DNA of 64,000 bases, from assembly GCA_034509425.1 (NCBI GenBank), contig JAVTVJ010000229.1, positions 992,001 to 1,056,000 of the forward strand. Direction: 5' to 3'. How positions within the stretch are numbered: position 1 is the stretch's first letter; each line of letters opens with the position of its first letter. The translations under genes were made by a program, and so were the position numbers. The DNA comes from Eopsaltria australis (Eukaryota; Chordata; Aves; Passeriformes; Petroicidae). Positions 24,212 through 35,910 of the stretch are shown here, one piece after another. Under the pieces are notes generated by a model. That model searched no databases. It had not been told where the DNA came from and saw only the letters and a program-made list of their open reading frames with translations.

Positions 24212-27200
24212 CTTGGCAGCCCAAAGGGCCACCCCTGTCCTGGGGAGCATCAGGCCCAGCATCTATTCCAGAGGCAAAGAGAACAGACAAAGCAGATCCC
24301 CTGCTCTCCAGAGAACCCACTTGGGGAAAATCACCTTCCTGGCCAAATGAGATGAAGCATGGAGTAGGTTTAATTTGTGTGTTATGTTCCTGTTAATAAC
24401 AATATCTAATTAAAGCATCTGGTGACATCTTAATGGGCAGGAAAGCAAAAAAATCAAGGAGGCTTTATTGAATTTTTCTTTCAACTCCAGCTCTCAGGGT
24501 TTGAATGAATCCATCATTGGAGACAGCGCCTTGTTTGTCTGATTCAGTGTAGCCATGTAAGTTGTAGCTTTATTGTCCAGAAACTATCCTTAAATTAAAC
24601 TCGTCATTCTTATGAAGATGATTGCTTGAAGGGGAGATTAACCTTTACGATGTGATGATGGAAGTTGTTGTTCATTTCAAGAGCCCCTGAAGATTGCTGG
24701 GAGCTGGAAGTGATGGAAACTGGACTGGGATTTGGCACCACAGATGAGAGGTGTGAATGGAGTTTGTCTTTGATGGGGTTCCTCACACTGATTTCATTGC
24801 AAGATTATCATTTAGGTATTAAAAATTATATATATATATATATTTAGAAGAGCCTAAGTATTTTTGTATTATTTCTATGTGCAGCATCTCATGTAATAAG
24901 ATCCCTATCCCTGTCTGGGAACTTTATGTGGTCCTAAATAAGAGCAGGGTGATTTATCAACAGCAGAGTGGTGAGTTTAGTTTGTTACATGCTGAGCATT
25001 CCCTCTCCTTCTGCTGCTGGCTTGTGGGAGAGAAAACCACGTTGTCCACAGCCTCTTGCAGATAAAAAACCCTTGGGATTATTCTTCCTATTATCTTTTA
25101 ATAAGGAGGACATGAAGGCTGTGCCTATCAATATTACAAGCCCTGACCCCTCAGATTGTGTCACCTCCACAGCCCAGAAGGATAACCTGGATTATGCCCT
25201 TGGGGAGGGAAGCAGAGCTCCCAGGACAGTTCAACCACAGCAAAGCCAAACCCTCACAAAGGTTACAGGAGCCCAGCAAGGACAGGAGTGCAGCCCTGAC
25301 TAAACAGTTCTGTGTGAAATGACACGGAGTTGTTTTCAAGCTCTTCTGTGTGTGATTGATCTCCTGTAACAGGACATGTGCAATTAGGCAGCAGCTCTGC
25401 TATTAATAACTATCCCCGAGCATGTCGATGAAATGAATTGGTGTCTCTGTGGATTATTGCCTTTCTCCATCTGACACCTCTCTAGATGAGTGATACAGAA
25501 CAAAAAGGGTATTTTAAGAGTATATAATTGACTGTGTATTAGGGTTTATGAAGAGATTCCTACAATAACTGTCATGTTCCACCTGATGGAGTAGCTGTTA
25601 TGTGAACATGCCAAAGAACCACTTTCCTTGCTGTGATCTTTGTTCTCACTTGCTTTGCCTGCATTATCTGCAAATCTCCTTTAGCTGATGCCACTGAATG
25701 CAGCCTGAGTAATGACTTGAGTGCAAAATAAGGACAGGAATAAAGAATGAGGTGAACACTTACTGTCAGAGGCCTCGAATTGGACACCAACGTGAAAGGA
25801 GGCCCACTGTTTCAGAGGCAGAGAGCTTGTGCTGCTTCCAGCAGTGACAGATCCTCTGGAAACCAGGACACCTTGATCTATCCTGGTGGGAACTGAAGAT
25901 CCAGACACCACTGCACTGTCACACCTCTGCTCCAACAGGGACAGCTGCATCAGCACAGGAAGCACTGGGAAGAGCATGAAGGCATGGGGGAAGAGAATGA
26001 AGGCATGGAAGGATGAGGTGACTTTGCTCTGTGTGTCACAGCAGGCGGGTGGCACAACCAGGAAAGCAGCTCTGGGTGTCCCAGATCCTCAGCTGGAGAG
26101 TCCTGCCAGGGCTGCCCTGTTGCCAATGTGAGGAAAAGTGATTCCTCAGAACTGAAAACTTACCTGTAGTCCTAAATGATGTTGTGGAGGATCCAGCAAG
26201 GTGGAAACCAAACATTTATGTGGCAGTTAGTGCCTTTTGCTGAGGGTGTGCTGGAGCCCCGTGACCCCAGGACAGAGCTGCCATCCTGCTGTGATACTCA
26301 AGCAAAAGCTGTGTGATCTCTGGTACCACCCCATTTGAGGGGGAGAAGAGGGAAGATTTGCTTTCCCACTCTTTGAGGCCTTGCTCTGGGTCCCTGACCT
26401 TCTCAACAGAGGTATCTGCTGCTCACAACATGCCAACAAAATATCTTGGCTGTGAGGAATGGGAATCCTATGGGGATTTGGTGGTGTTGGGGTGCTCTCG
26501 TTACATTTACATCCAACAGCACAGAGAAAGCTCCCTTTGCACCCCAGCTTTCCCATCACCAACCCAGAACTTTTCCCATTGTTGCCCAGGATTATTCCAT
26601 CCTATTTTCTTTCTCTTGCCTTACTTCTTTCTCCCCCTCCATTTCTCAGTTTGGTTTGTCACACACACACGGAATCACACACTCAATCCTCTCAGAGCCT
26701 CGGGCCTGCCAGCACATCTCGAGTGCAGTGGGGCTGAGGGATGCCCTGTCACCCCTGCCCCTCCACGTCCCCCCTGCCCTATTCCCCACTGATCTATTGC
26801 AAAGGACAGGTAACCTCAGCCAGAAAGATGGATGCCACAATTACATTCCCCTTTTCAGCAGCTCTTTCCCCTTGCCTCTTCCTGATGGAAATCGCGGGCA
26901 AGAAAAATCTATTATTACTCTCCAAATCATATCAAATATTTATCAGGGTAATTCTCTAGTTATCACCACCGATTGCAAGCCTCAGTCACGTAGTAAATCT
27001 TGTTAGTGTCATCCCTGGGAACGTGGCTCGTCTGTCTCCTCAGCCGAGTGCTGCACAAACCAGGCTGCCCCAGGGGAACCTGCCTTGTGGAAAAGCTGTG
27101 GAGAAGGAGGAGGAGGAGGCAATCAGAGGTGGGCAGGAGCTTCCCACATCCCCAAATCCTCCCAGGGCACGAGGTGAGGGTGTATAATACACAGAGCCTT

Positions 27201-27554
27201 TGAGTGTTATGATTTGATTGGGTTACAAAGAATTATTGTGAAATTATAACTGACTTGGGGTAACATCTTGAGTCATTTCATAGTACAGGTTACTGTTTTT
27301 GTTATACTTTTCTGGTTTGCTGTAGTTGAAGTATGTACAGGTTTTTGTTTCAATCGATTTCAGAATTTCAAGTTCGTGTGGTTTTGATGAAGTGGTGGGT
27401 AAATAATCATCCCAAGTATCAAAACCATTCATGTATGATATTTTGGAGTTATTGCAGAATATGTGAGGCAATGTACCCTGAGGCACAGGGCCAAGGGTGG
27501 GGCAGGCAGGTTGGGTGTGGGAAGGAGAGGTCAGCTGGGCCACACAGAGTGACC
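24212..27554. other. non-coding sequence with candidate conserved element
   Basis: No gene seen. About 26820-27000 has AT-rich homeodomain-like motifs with retained CpGs (GGAAATCGCGGG, CACCGATTGC, AGTCACGTAG) and could be a conserved element. The 186-codon frame at 26446-27006 crosses it but lacks any familiar motif. Confidence 0.4.
24826..24843. repeat. (TA)n microsatellite
   Basis: A run of alternating T and A of about 18 bp. Simple repeat, cruciform-prone but short. Confidence 0.85.
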
Positions 27555-27888
27555 TAATGGTGATGTCCAGAAAAGCTCATTCCTAATCAGAAACTGTCTG
27601 AAACAAGCTGAAATCCAGAGGTGTATTGATGTGTATTGTTGCCCTGATGGTGATGTTCAGCTAAACTCATTCCTAACCAGAAACTGTCTGAAACATCCCC
27701 AAAAATTGAGGTGTATTCTTGCCCTGATGGTGATGTTCAGATAAGCTCCTTCCTAACCAGAAACTGTCTGAAACAGCCCCAAAAATTGAGGTGTATTCTT
27801 GCCCAGATGGTGATGTTCAGATAAGCTCCTTCCTAAGCAGAAACTGTCTGAAACAAGCCCAAAACCAGAGGTATATTCTCGTGCAGGA
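27555..27888. repeat. 80-bp minisatellite, four copies
   Basis: Four tandem copies of a unit beginning ATGGTGATGTTCAG and containing CCAGAAACTGTCTGAAAC; units start at 27557, 27647, 27727 and 27807. The last two periods are exactly 80 bp. The first is 90 bp because it carries a 10-bp internal duplication (GTGTATTGAT/GTGTATTGTT). Copies two to four are most alike, as expected from recent amplification. No open frame crosses the array. Confidence 0.9.
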
Positions 27889-28904
27889 GTTACCCAGGGC
27901 TGTGTGGGATGTCAGAGGCAAAGAGCAGAGCACAGCTCAAGGTCTCTGGCTCTAATGACACAACTGCTCCTTTTGCAGCTCTGTGCCTGGCTGGAAGCAG
28001 CACTGTCCTGGGGGTCCTGTAAGTCAGGGCAACCTTGACATCCCTGCAAGCCGTGCCAGGGAGCCTCCCCTTCCACCCAGAGTGTGCAGGACTAGCAAAT
28101 GCAGCCACTCGAGCTGGGCTTTTGTTGTCGTGGTTCTTGGCACCAATACGTTTCCAGATTGTACCTATTTTTAAACTCTTTATTGGGTCAGATCTGGACA
28201 GCTTGGAGACTTCAGCTCTTCCCTCTCTCTACCCCTGTGCACACAACTTCTCGCTGCAAAGGGAAGAAATGAGCAGCAAATTCCCTCTGCCAGAACCAAT
28301 CAATCTGGCACCTGTCATCAGCATCACAGCAGCTATAAAATATTTAATTTCTTAATGATGAATTGGCAGATTGTTTTAAAAAGACAACAAGGAAACAAAG
28401 AAAAGGAAACAGACACTCACAATCTGCAGTCACACTCTTTGCCAGCCAGAGCCTTTGGAGCTGATAGCAGGAATTTTTTCCCTCCCTGCTACCTGACTGT
28501 GCTGTCTATTCATAAAGCCCTGCTGGTTATCATGGGGATTTTCCTTCTCAGTCACTGGACTCTTGATTTCCCATCCTAGTGTCCCACCAGTGATTCCTGA
28601 TCAAAGTCCACCTTCAGAGGGGAGATTTTTTTTCAGAAAACAGGCAAACAGCTTCTCAATGGCACAGATTTTACCTCCTGCAGTGCTGCACACTGGAATA
28701 AGTAAGAAAAATGAATGACCAGGCCGGGTCAGAGCACAGGTACATCCAGCCAGGTATTCCAGTCCCAGCAGTGACCCACAGTTCATGTTTTGGGAAATGT
28801 CTATGTCAGTCATAAAGTGCTATTTCTCTTACAGCCTCCAGCAATCTGCAGCTCAGGGAGATCCTTGTGCTTTCTAGCTCCAACTGGAATTTTCTCCTGT
28901 GAGC

Positions 28905-29110
28905 TTGCCTAGTCATTTTTTAAAGTTATGCAAACTTTGGGCATCCACAAAAATCTTCACTCAAATAGTCCCATAGTTCTCCTGTGTGGAGCTGAATATC
29001 TTATTTTATTTTCAGCATATCTCCTACTAATTTAACTCGATGTTCCCAGTTCCTGCATTAAAGAGACAGTGAAAAATCATTCCCTCTTCACCTCCCATCC
29101 CTTGAACATG
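28905..29110 (-). mobile_element. ancient CR1 LINE fragment
   Basis: Reverse-oriented fragment of the old amniote CR1: AAAGTTATGCAAACTTTGGG, CTCCTACTAATTTAACTCGA, TGTTCCCAGTTCCTGCATTA, AAAAATCATTCCCTCTTCAC occur in the expected order. Strongly diverged. Confidence 0.6.
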
Positions 29111-32029
29111 TTTGGCTCACAAAACAGGGAGATGCAGAGAGAGGCCTGGGTTAATGGAGACCAGGATTGGGAATTTGCAGAAGACCATCTGATTCCAGAG
29201 GATGTCAGCTTGTGTGTGCCTGTGGATTCCTTCTGCCTCCAATTCCTGCAGCTGTGGGCCTGGAGGGGAGCCAGAGTCCTCACCTGCATCAGGGAGTTTT
29301 TGGAAGTGCTTAAGGTAATTCTTGTTAGAGTCACATCAAGGAATCCTGCAAATACAAGCAAGGAAACTGCCTGGCCAAACTGAACCCTGTATTGCAAATA
29401 TTTTGATATTTGGTGGCTTTTATTTGGTTTATTAACTTCTAAGTCCTGTTATCGGGACCTTTTAATTACAGCAGAGCCATAAGGTCCCACTAAAGCAAAC
29501 ACAAACTTTAATCCGTCACAGAACCAGCTTTAACAGCTTGTGAAAGCCTCCTGAACCCGGGGGAAATGAAGAGGAAGGGAACATTTTTTCACTTACCACC
29601 ATTTATTATTTTTAAGCCGGTCTCATGACGGGGAGCGGTGACGCTCCTCGCTGCCGTGACCAAACCTACACTGTTCCTCTGGGCTGGGAGTTTGGCAGGC
29701 GTGGGTGGCTGGCTGGCAGCTCTCAGGCACAGCCTTCCTGCTCCCTCCTCTGCCTCTCCAAGCATCGTTTGGGGATCCAGGGCTTCAGCAGTAGGATGGC
29801 AGCAGGCAGGGGATCCCAGGGTCACGCAGCATCTCAGCTCAATCTGCCAGGAGGGACCCGGCAGAGCCCCCAAGCTCTGTGTGCTCTGGTGATTTGGTTT
29901 AGCCCTCTTGTGTAAATGTGCAAAAGAAAAGCTGCTGCTTGTGCAGGAAGGGCTTGACCTGCTTCCCAGAGGGGTTAGTGGAATTTGGAGCACTTCCCGT
30001 CACAGGGAGCTGTCAAAGTGACCCCTCCCTGCTGGTGTGGGTCTGCTCCAGGGCTGAGCAGGTTTCCCCCAGCCCCTGTGCAAATTCTCAGCCCATGAAG
30101 GATGTTTCTGCTGTGCTTTGGCACAGGGATAAGATGAAATCAAAGGACAGCACTTTGGTGTCAGGCAGCTCTTTCCCCTCTTAACTCTGGGTCTCTGTCT
30201 TCTGCAGCTGCTGTTTAAAGAGAAGTTTGCTCTATTGATCCTGCCTAATGTCTCTTTGGAAGTTCTGAATGGAAAACATCCTGCTTATCTCTAATCAAAG
30301 CTGAGTTTTCTCTGCCTCTGGGCCAAAACATTGCAACAGGCTTGGCCCTAGTGGGAGTAGTGGATGCTGAGCAGTGGAGCTGCCTGCTGCCTTTCCAGGC
30401 ACGGGAAGAACCTGAGAACCCAGCTCATCCCAGCTGTGCCACCAGCTGCATGCAGGTTTTTGGGGTGTGGAAGGGGAGATCAGCCAGCAGCAACCCAGCA
30501 GCTCTGAGCTGCAGCACGGGGAGTCTGGAGAGGCATCACTCTCCCGTCTATTAAAATAGATCCCACTGCCAGCAAAAAAACTGGGAAGTGTGACTCAAAG
30601 TGGGGGAAGGAGAAGGGATAGGGCTGATCAGCAGCTCGACACCCACATCAGGACAGCATCTCAGCAGAACCAGTTGCATCCCACCCTTGTCGGCGTGGTT
30701 GAACACGTGCTGGAGCAGAGAAGGGGCTGAGGGAAGAGTTGCCTGTGGGAAGTTTTTGGCTCACAGTGAAGGCACATGGGGGGGGTTCTGTGGGATGGGC
30801 AGTGCCAGAGCCCTCTTCAGCACAGGCCTTTTCCAGAAAGCTTTAACAAAGAACATGAGCTTAAAGAGATTCTCTCTTGCTACCCAGAATCAGTCCTGGA
30901 CACTGGTCTGAGGGTGTCCCTCTGCCCTTGACTCCGTGCCAGCCATGCCTGGCTGGAAACCTTCCTCCAGATGGAGCAGGCTTGGAAAGCTGTGGAAATG
31001 CAAAGAGGAAGGAAATGTGAATGCATGAGCACTCCTAATTGTATGTTTTTGCTGTCATTTAGGCTACTATAAAATAAATAAAATATTGAGTTAAAAAATG
31101 GGTAAAATATTGTGATTCCTCTCTAATAATTTTTTTTATCCACTTATGCTGGAATACATTTACTCTGAGTCGAAATTCTTGTCAGAATGTGATTAGGGCA
31201 GATTCTTTAGTTTCTTATTTGATTACAAAGACCCTACGTTCTCCCAAATATCTTTTTCTTTTTTCATTAAAAAGTGATAACAGAAGGTGGTGAGCCACAG
31301 CCACGTGCTGCAGTGAAGGCAGAGCTGTGGTGTGAGAGGGAAACGGGAATATTTTGGGTGCTGAGGTGGGGGAATGACCAAAACTAATTAGAGCACTTTC
31401 AGCCTAAACAGTTTGGCTCCTTGTTAGTTGCATTTAAAAGGTCAAATTTTCTGTGAAAGGCTTTGGCAGAGGAAGGGTTTTGGCTGAGTTTCTTCAGGGG
31501 AACATTGTCCCTGCCAGCCCACCTCACCCTGGGTATGGTGTGGGGGCCATTTGCCCTCTGTCTGCTCCTTCCCACAAAACCTGGCTGGGATGAAGCAGCA
31601 GAGCCTGGAAAAGCAGCTTCTCATTAAAACAATCCCCTCAGCCTCTTGCTTTGGTGGGCCCGTGTTATCAGCTCCTGGGATATCATCCCCTAGCCCAGGC
31701 AGTGTGCCCTGAATGGTTGGGGTTTTCTTGCATGAGCTCCCTTTTCCTCTGCAATGGCTCATTTCTTCCTTGCAGGATTTTCTAGGGCTTGGTGAGGCTC
31801 CAGGGCTTGCTTGCATCCTTGCTGCCTGTTTGAGGTGCAGGAGGAAGGCAGGCTGGAGCTGCAGGAGGGCAGGAGGGATTGACAAAGCTCTGGGCTGGAA
31901 AGAGCAGTTGGAGAAAACAGGAGGACGGAAGGAGGCTTTCATTGGAATTGTGCCTTGGAGGGGACTTGGGGAACAGGAAGAGGCAACAGGCCAAGCCATG
32001 GCACCCCAATATAAAAATAAAAATTAAGC
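29111..32029. other. non-coding sequence, no gene seen
   Basis: No recognisable gene or repeat. Short AT-rich patch near 31060-31140. A 185-codon minus-strand frame (31442-31999) has no domain or coding signature. Confidence 0.55.
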
Positions 32030-32505
32030 CATTGGAGAGTGTCCAAAAGAGGGACACGAGGATGGGGAAGGGTCTGGAGGGGAAGCCATGTGAGGAGTGA
32101 CTGATTTAACTTGGTTTGTTCAGCCTGGAGAAGTGGAGACCAAGGGGAGGGCTCATTGTGGTCTTCAGCATCCTCAGGAGGGGCAGCAGAGGGGCAGGCA
32201 CTGATCTCTTCCCTCTTGTAATCAGTGACAGGAGCTGGGCCAGGGCAGGCTCAGGCTGCAGAGCAGGGCAAGGCTCTTCCCCCAGAGGGTGCTGGGCACT
32301 GCCCAGGCTCCCCAGGGAATGGGCACGGCCCCGAGGCTGCCAGAGCTCCAGGAGCGTTTGGACAGCGCTGCCAGGGGTGCCCAGGCTGGGATTGTTGGGG
32401 GTCTGGGCAGGGACAGGAGTGGCTCTGGATGATCCTGGTGGGTCCCTCCCAGCTCAGGAAATTCCATGATTCTATTTCTGTGATCCTATGATTCCATCAT
32501 TCTGT
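32030..32505 (+). mobile_element. CR1 LINE 3' end with terminal repeats
   Basis: The most complete young CR1 in the window, about 475 bp: TTCAGCCTGGAGAAGTGGAG, AGGGCTCATTGTGGTCTTCA, GCCAGGGGTGCCCAGGCTGG, GGATGATCCTGGTGGGTCCC, ending in the diagnostic ATTCTATG-type terminal units (CATGATTCTATTTCTGTGAT). It is 5'-truncated, as is normal for CR1 insertions. Confidence 0.9.
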
Positions 32506-32781
32506 GCTTCTCTGAGAGAAGTGGGGCCTTGCCATGGCTGGAGCACCTTTTATTAAGCAGCAAGAAGGGCCTGCTTGGAAACCCCCAGGACAAGGAATAT
32601 TCCAGGTGAAACAGAGGGCAAAACCCCCACCTTCCACTCCATGACTCTTTAGCTGAGGGATCCTTATCGATTCCTCTCTGAGACCTCCATACCCTTAGCA
32701 GCCCTGTCGAGCACGGGGCTGATTCATTCCTGTGCTGAAGGACATCGATTGCTGAAACACTCGGTGACCCAGAGCTGCACC

Positions 32782-32808
32782 GGTGGCCGCGGTGGCCGCG
32801 GTGGCTCC
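32782..32808. repeat. short GC-rich 9-bp repeat
   Basis: GGTGGCCGC occurs twice in tandem, followed by GGTGGCTCC. It sits in a local CpG-rich patch (about 32780-33190) with no promoter or gene evident. Confidence 0.6.
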
Positions 32809-33219
32809 CGGCGCCGGGTGCTGAGTGCCGGGAGCAGGGACACGGGGGACAGCGAGGTTTGGCTGTCCCCGGCCGGCCCTGCAGGCTGTGGCAGCGGTGC
32901 GTGTGTGTGTGCAATGTGCTCCTACAGCACATGATGGCACTGCAGGAGCGCGCAAGGCTCCGCTCTCTGCGCTCCCCTCCGCTCCTCCGCCTCCCTTTAA
33001 CCCCTCCGTGCAGGTGCAGCTTGCCAGGGACACTGGGTGCAGGGACACTGGGGGATGCCGCACCCAGAGCTCTGCTGTCCCTGAGCAGGGCAAAGCTTTC
33101 TGGAGCTGGGATCTCCTTGGGAGCAGAGGGGACACCGAGCTGCGGCGTGGCCCGAGCGTGTCACTGAGCTGGCACCATCCACGATGCTCCGTGGCTGCTC
33201 CCCGCAGCTCGGCACACGC

Positions 33220-33308
33220 ACAGAATCACAGAATCACCGCGTTGGAAGAGATCTTTAAGATCACCCAGTCCAACCCACGCCCTGACACCTCAACTAAGCC
33301 ATGGCACA
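33220..33308 (-). mobile_element. CR1 LINE 3' fragment, reverse
   Basis: ACAGAATCACAGAATCACCG, then GTTGGAAGAGATCTTTAAGA and CCAGTCCAACCCACGCCCTG: the reverse complement of the 3' terminus of a bird CR1, including the terminal octamer-type repeats. Only about 90 bp remain. Confidence 0.8.
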
Positions 33309-35857
33309 GCCGAGACCTCTCCCTCCTTCCCAAAAACCGGCTGTTCCACAGCACAGCTCAGCCCAGGGCTAATTTGGTCAGCAGCCCCTGCAAGACAGAG
33401 TGTCCCAAATTCCCCCAGCCCCGGGGAAAGCTGCCCTGGGCTGGCTCAGCCCCCGTGGCTGCCAAATCTCTGCTTTCACCTCCTGAGCTCCCCCAGGCTC
33501 AGAGATGGGCTCCAAAGGCGCTGGGCGGAATGAAACCCCGCTGCAGGTCTTGCATGATAATAACATGCTCGGCTGCCAGCTGGGTTTTGGAAAAGAGAGA
33601 GGGAGAGAGAGAGAGGAATTCGTTACTTTGCTTGCTCCTGAAGGTGCCGATCCTTCAGCCAAAAACCGGAGAGCACCGTAGGGAGGAAGAGAAAAGCTGC
33701 AACAGCATTTCCATACAGAACAGGCTTTTTTTCCTGAAATAAGCCCCGCAGGAGAGAAACTCTGTAAAAATATCTGGAAAAGACAATCCTGGTATTTATC
33801 TGTTCTTATCTACAGAGATTTTGAGATGTATAAACGCAGCGAGTTCTGCCCAAATTATTGTCGGATTGAAAACAGTGTGATCCCCTTCATGGAGACTGTC
33901 TGGAATTAGCTGGTGGGCACAAGGTGGACGGCTCTGCTCTTTCTCCTCCTTGTCCCCACGGGGAAAAAGTTCTCACTAGGACTTTTCCTTAAGCAAGAAG
34001 AAATATATCCAGGAGAAAATACACTCAGAATCAGTAGAGGAAGGGGAAAAAATCCCTATTCCAAGAGGGAAGGATGGAGGGGGTTTGATTCCTGCAGCTC
34101 CTGTCCCTCTCTCTGGATGGAGCACACTACACTTGATATCTCCCTGTTGTAAATGCAGCTGATTGATTTTCTTTCTGTTTCTTCTTTTGCACTTGTTTAT
34201 TTTAATAAAGATAGATTTATTTTATTTGGAAGCCTGAAGCAAAATGTTCCCGTGTCTCCACCCACCCTTCTGGCACTAAGCGCTGATGGTTATTTCAGTG
34301 GTTATAATTTGATTTCTGCCTCTCCTGCTGGGCTGATGTGAGAGAAACAATATTTAGAGAAGCTGATTTTTAATTTTTTTTTTCTGGAGTAAGGGAGACA
34401 GAGGCTGGGAGTGGTATGGGAAGAGGGAAAGAGAATCAGTAAGAATGCACTCACATTTTCTAGGAATTTTGTTTCCAAGTTTGCAATCTCTGATGGGCAA
34501 TAAAGGACGTGGTAGCTCAACTCATTCATTGCTCTCTGAAGAATGGAGAGTGCTGCATCTTTTGGGGTGTTTTTGTGTTATTCTTGGTCTATTGAAGGGA
34601 CTCACAACTGCTCTTTGCCAATGATTCCAGGTTTGTAGCCTGAGCTATGACAATTCCCATTGTGCAAGCAGGGAAACTGAGGCACACAGGAGTAAATCAG
34701 TAGTCAATCATCAGTAAATCAGTAGAAATCAGTCCTTTTCCCTTCAGATCACCTGCCACCAAGAACAGTATCAGGAACTGGACTGACTTCCAGATCAAGG
34801 ATGTTGTCAACACACCAAACCACCCACTTCAGCACTGCCATCTCTCAATTAAACTCAGAGCAAATGAGATTTTCACCACTGCTTAGCAGTCAGACCTTGA
34901 GCAGCAGATTTTCCAAATACTGCTCAGCTCTTGGCATTTCTTGGAGAAAAGAACCTGTGTTTTGCGAAGAGGAATTTTTTTTGGCAGAGGAAAACAATCA
35001 GACCCTTCAAGACAGGATAAAAACTTGTCTATCCTTTTGTCCTGCTTTTTAAAGGATCAGCCTCCCTCTTTTTCCTTTTGTTTTTAATTTTTTTGGCTTC
35101 TAGAAAAAGGTCTAGAGAGTGCCTCTGTGCATAGCTGAAGATAATAACTCAGCTAAATACTTTTTTTTTTCTCTTTTAAAATATATATCAAGATTGCCTG
35201 CTGCACAGTTTACATTTCCTGCTGTGGAGACAAATACTTTAATTAAAATGGGAGAAAAAAAAACATGCAGAAAAAGAAAAAGCCTCTGTGAAAAGAATGC
35301 TAAGAGGCTTGAAATGGGCAAATGAAGCCCTTTGGCAGCCAGGCTGCGTTTTGCATATATGCAAATATAAATATTTGGGATTATTTTGCTTGAGGCAAGG
35401 AGGGAGGTGTTGGTGAAAGCCAGGCTTTGAGAAAGACCCTTTTGAGAAAAAGATCTCAAACTGCTTGACCTCCACCTCCACCAGCCCCTGCTCCAGTTCT
35501 GGTGCAGGGCAGATGGAATGGTTTTAGATGATCATGTCTTGAGACTAAAAAGAAAACAGAATTTTATAAATACTTTGGCCTTTTCTCTTTCCTTCACTTG
35601 AGTGTAAAGCATTAAATTCAATCCTTGTCATTGCTGGATTTGATGATGGGACTCCTTGTCCCTGCTCCCCTCCCCAGGCTTCAGTTTGTCCCAAGGGAAA
35701 GCCCAGCAGCAGAAAACAGCCAGAAACTCCTCATTGTGCCAGGCTGGCCCTAACTCCAGGGACAGATGAGAGGGATGGGAAGCTGCAAGTACAAAATTAC
35801 TGCTCAGACCTGAAATTCTTCTCCCAGTGTGGAGTTAGAGGCTGAAAGCTTCACATG
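33309..35857. other. non-coding sequence with candidate conserved element
   Basis: About 33740-33905 (TAAACGCAGCGAGTTCTG, ATTATTGTCGGATTGAAAAC) looks like a candidate conserved element by retained CpGs in AT-rich sequence. The rest, apart from the MIR-like remnant at 34640, shows nothing. Confidence 0.35.
34640..34700 (-). mobile_element. possible MIR-like SINE remnant
   Basis: CCCATTGTGCAAGCAGGGAA followed by ACTGAGGCACACAGGAGTAA matches the order of the reverse MIR core. It is followed by a short direct repeat (AGTAAATCAGTAG at 34691 and 34713). Confidence 0.4.
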
Positions 35858-35910
35858 TTTTTTTTTTTTGTTTGTTTGTTTGTTTGTTTTTTTTGTTTTT
35901 TTTTTTTTTA
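35858..35910. repeat. poly(T)/(TTTG)n tract
   Basis: A T-run, five TTTG-type units, then more T-runs. It is a simple repeat and could be the reverse of an A-rich retroposon tail, but no element body is recognisable beside it. Confidence 0.85.

Noticed and set aside
32825..33742. 305-codon + strand open frame
   Set aside because: It crosses a CR1 3' fragment at 33220-33308, is Ala/Pro/Ser-rich from CpG-rich composition, and has no domain or signal. Overlapping frames are open on the other strand.
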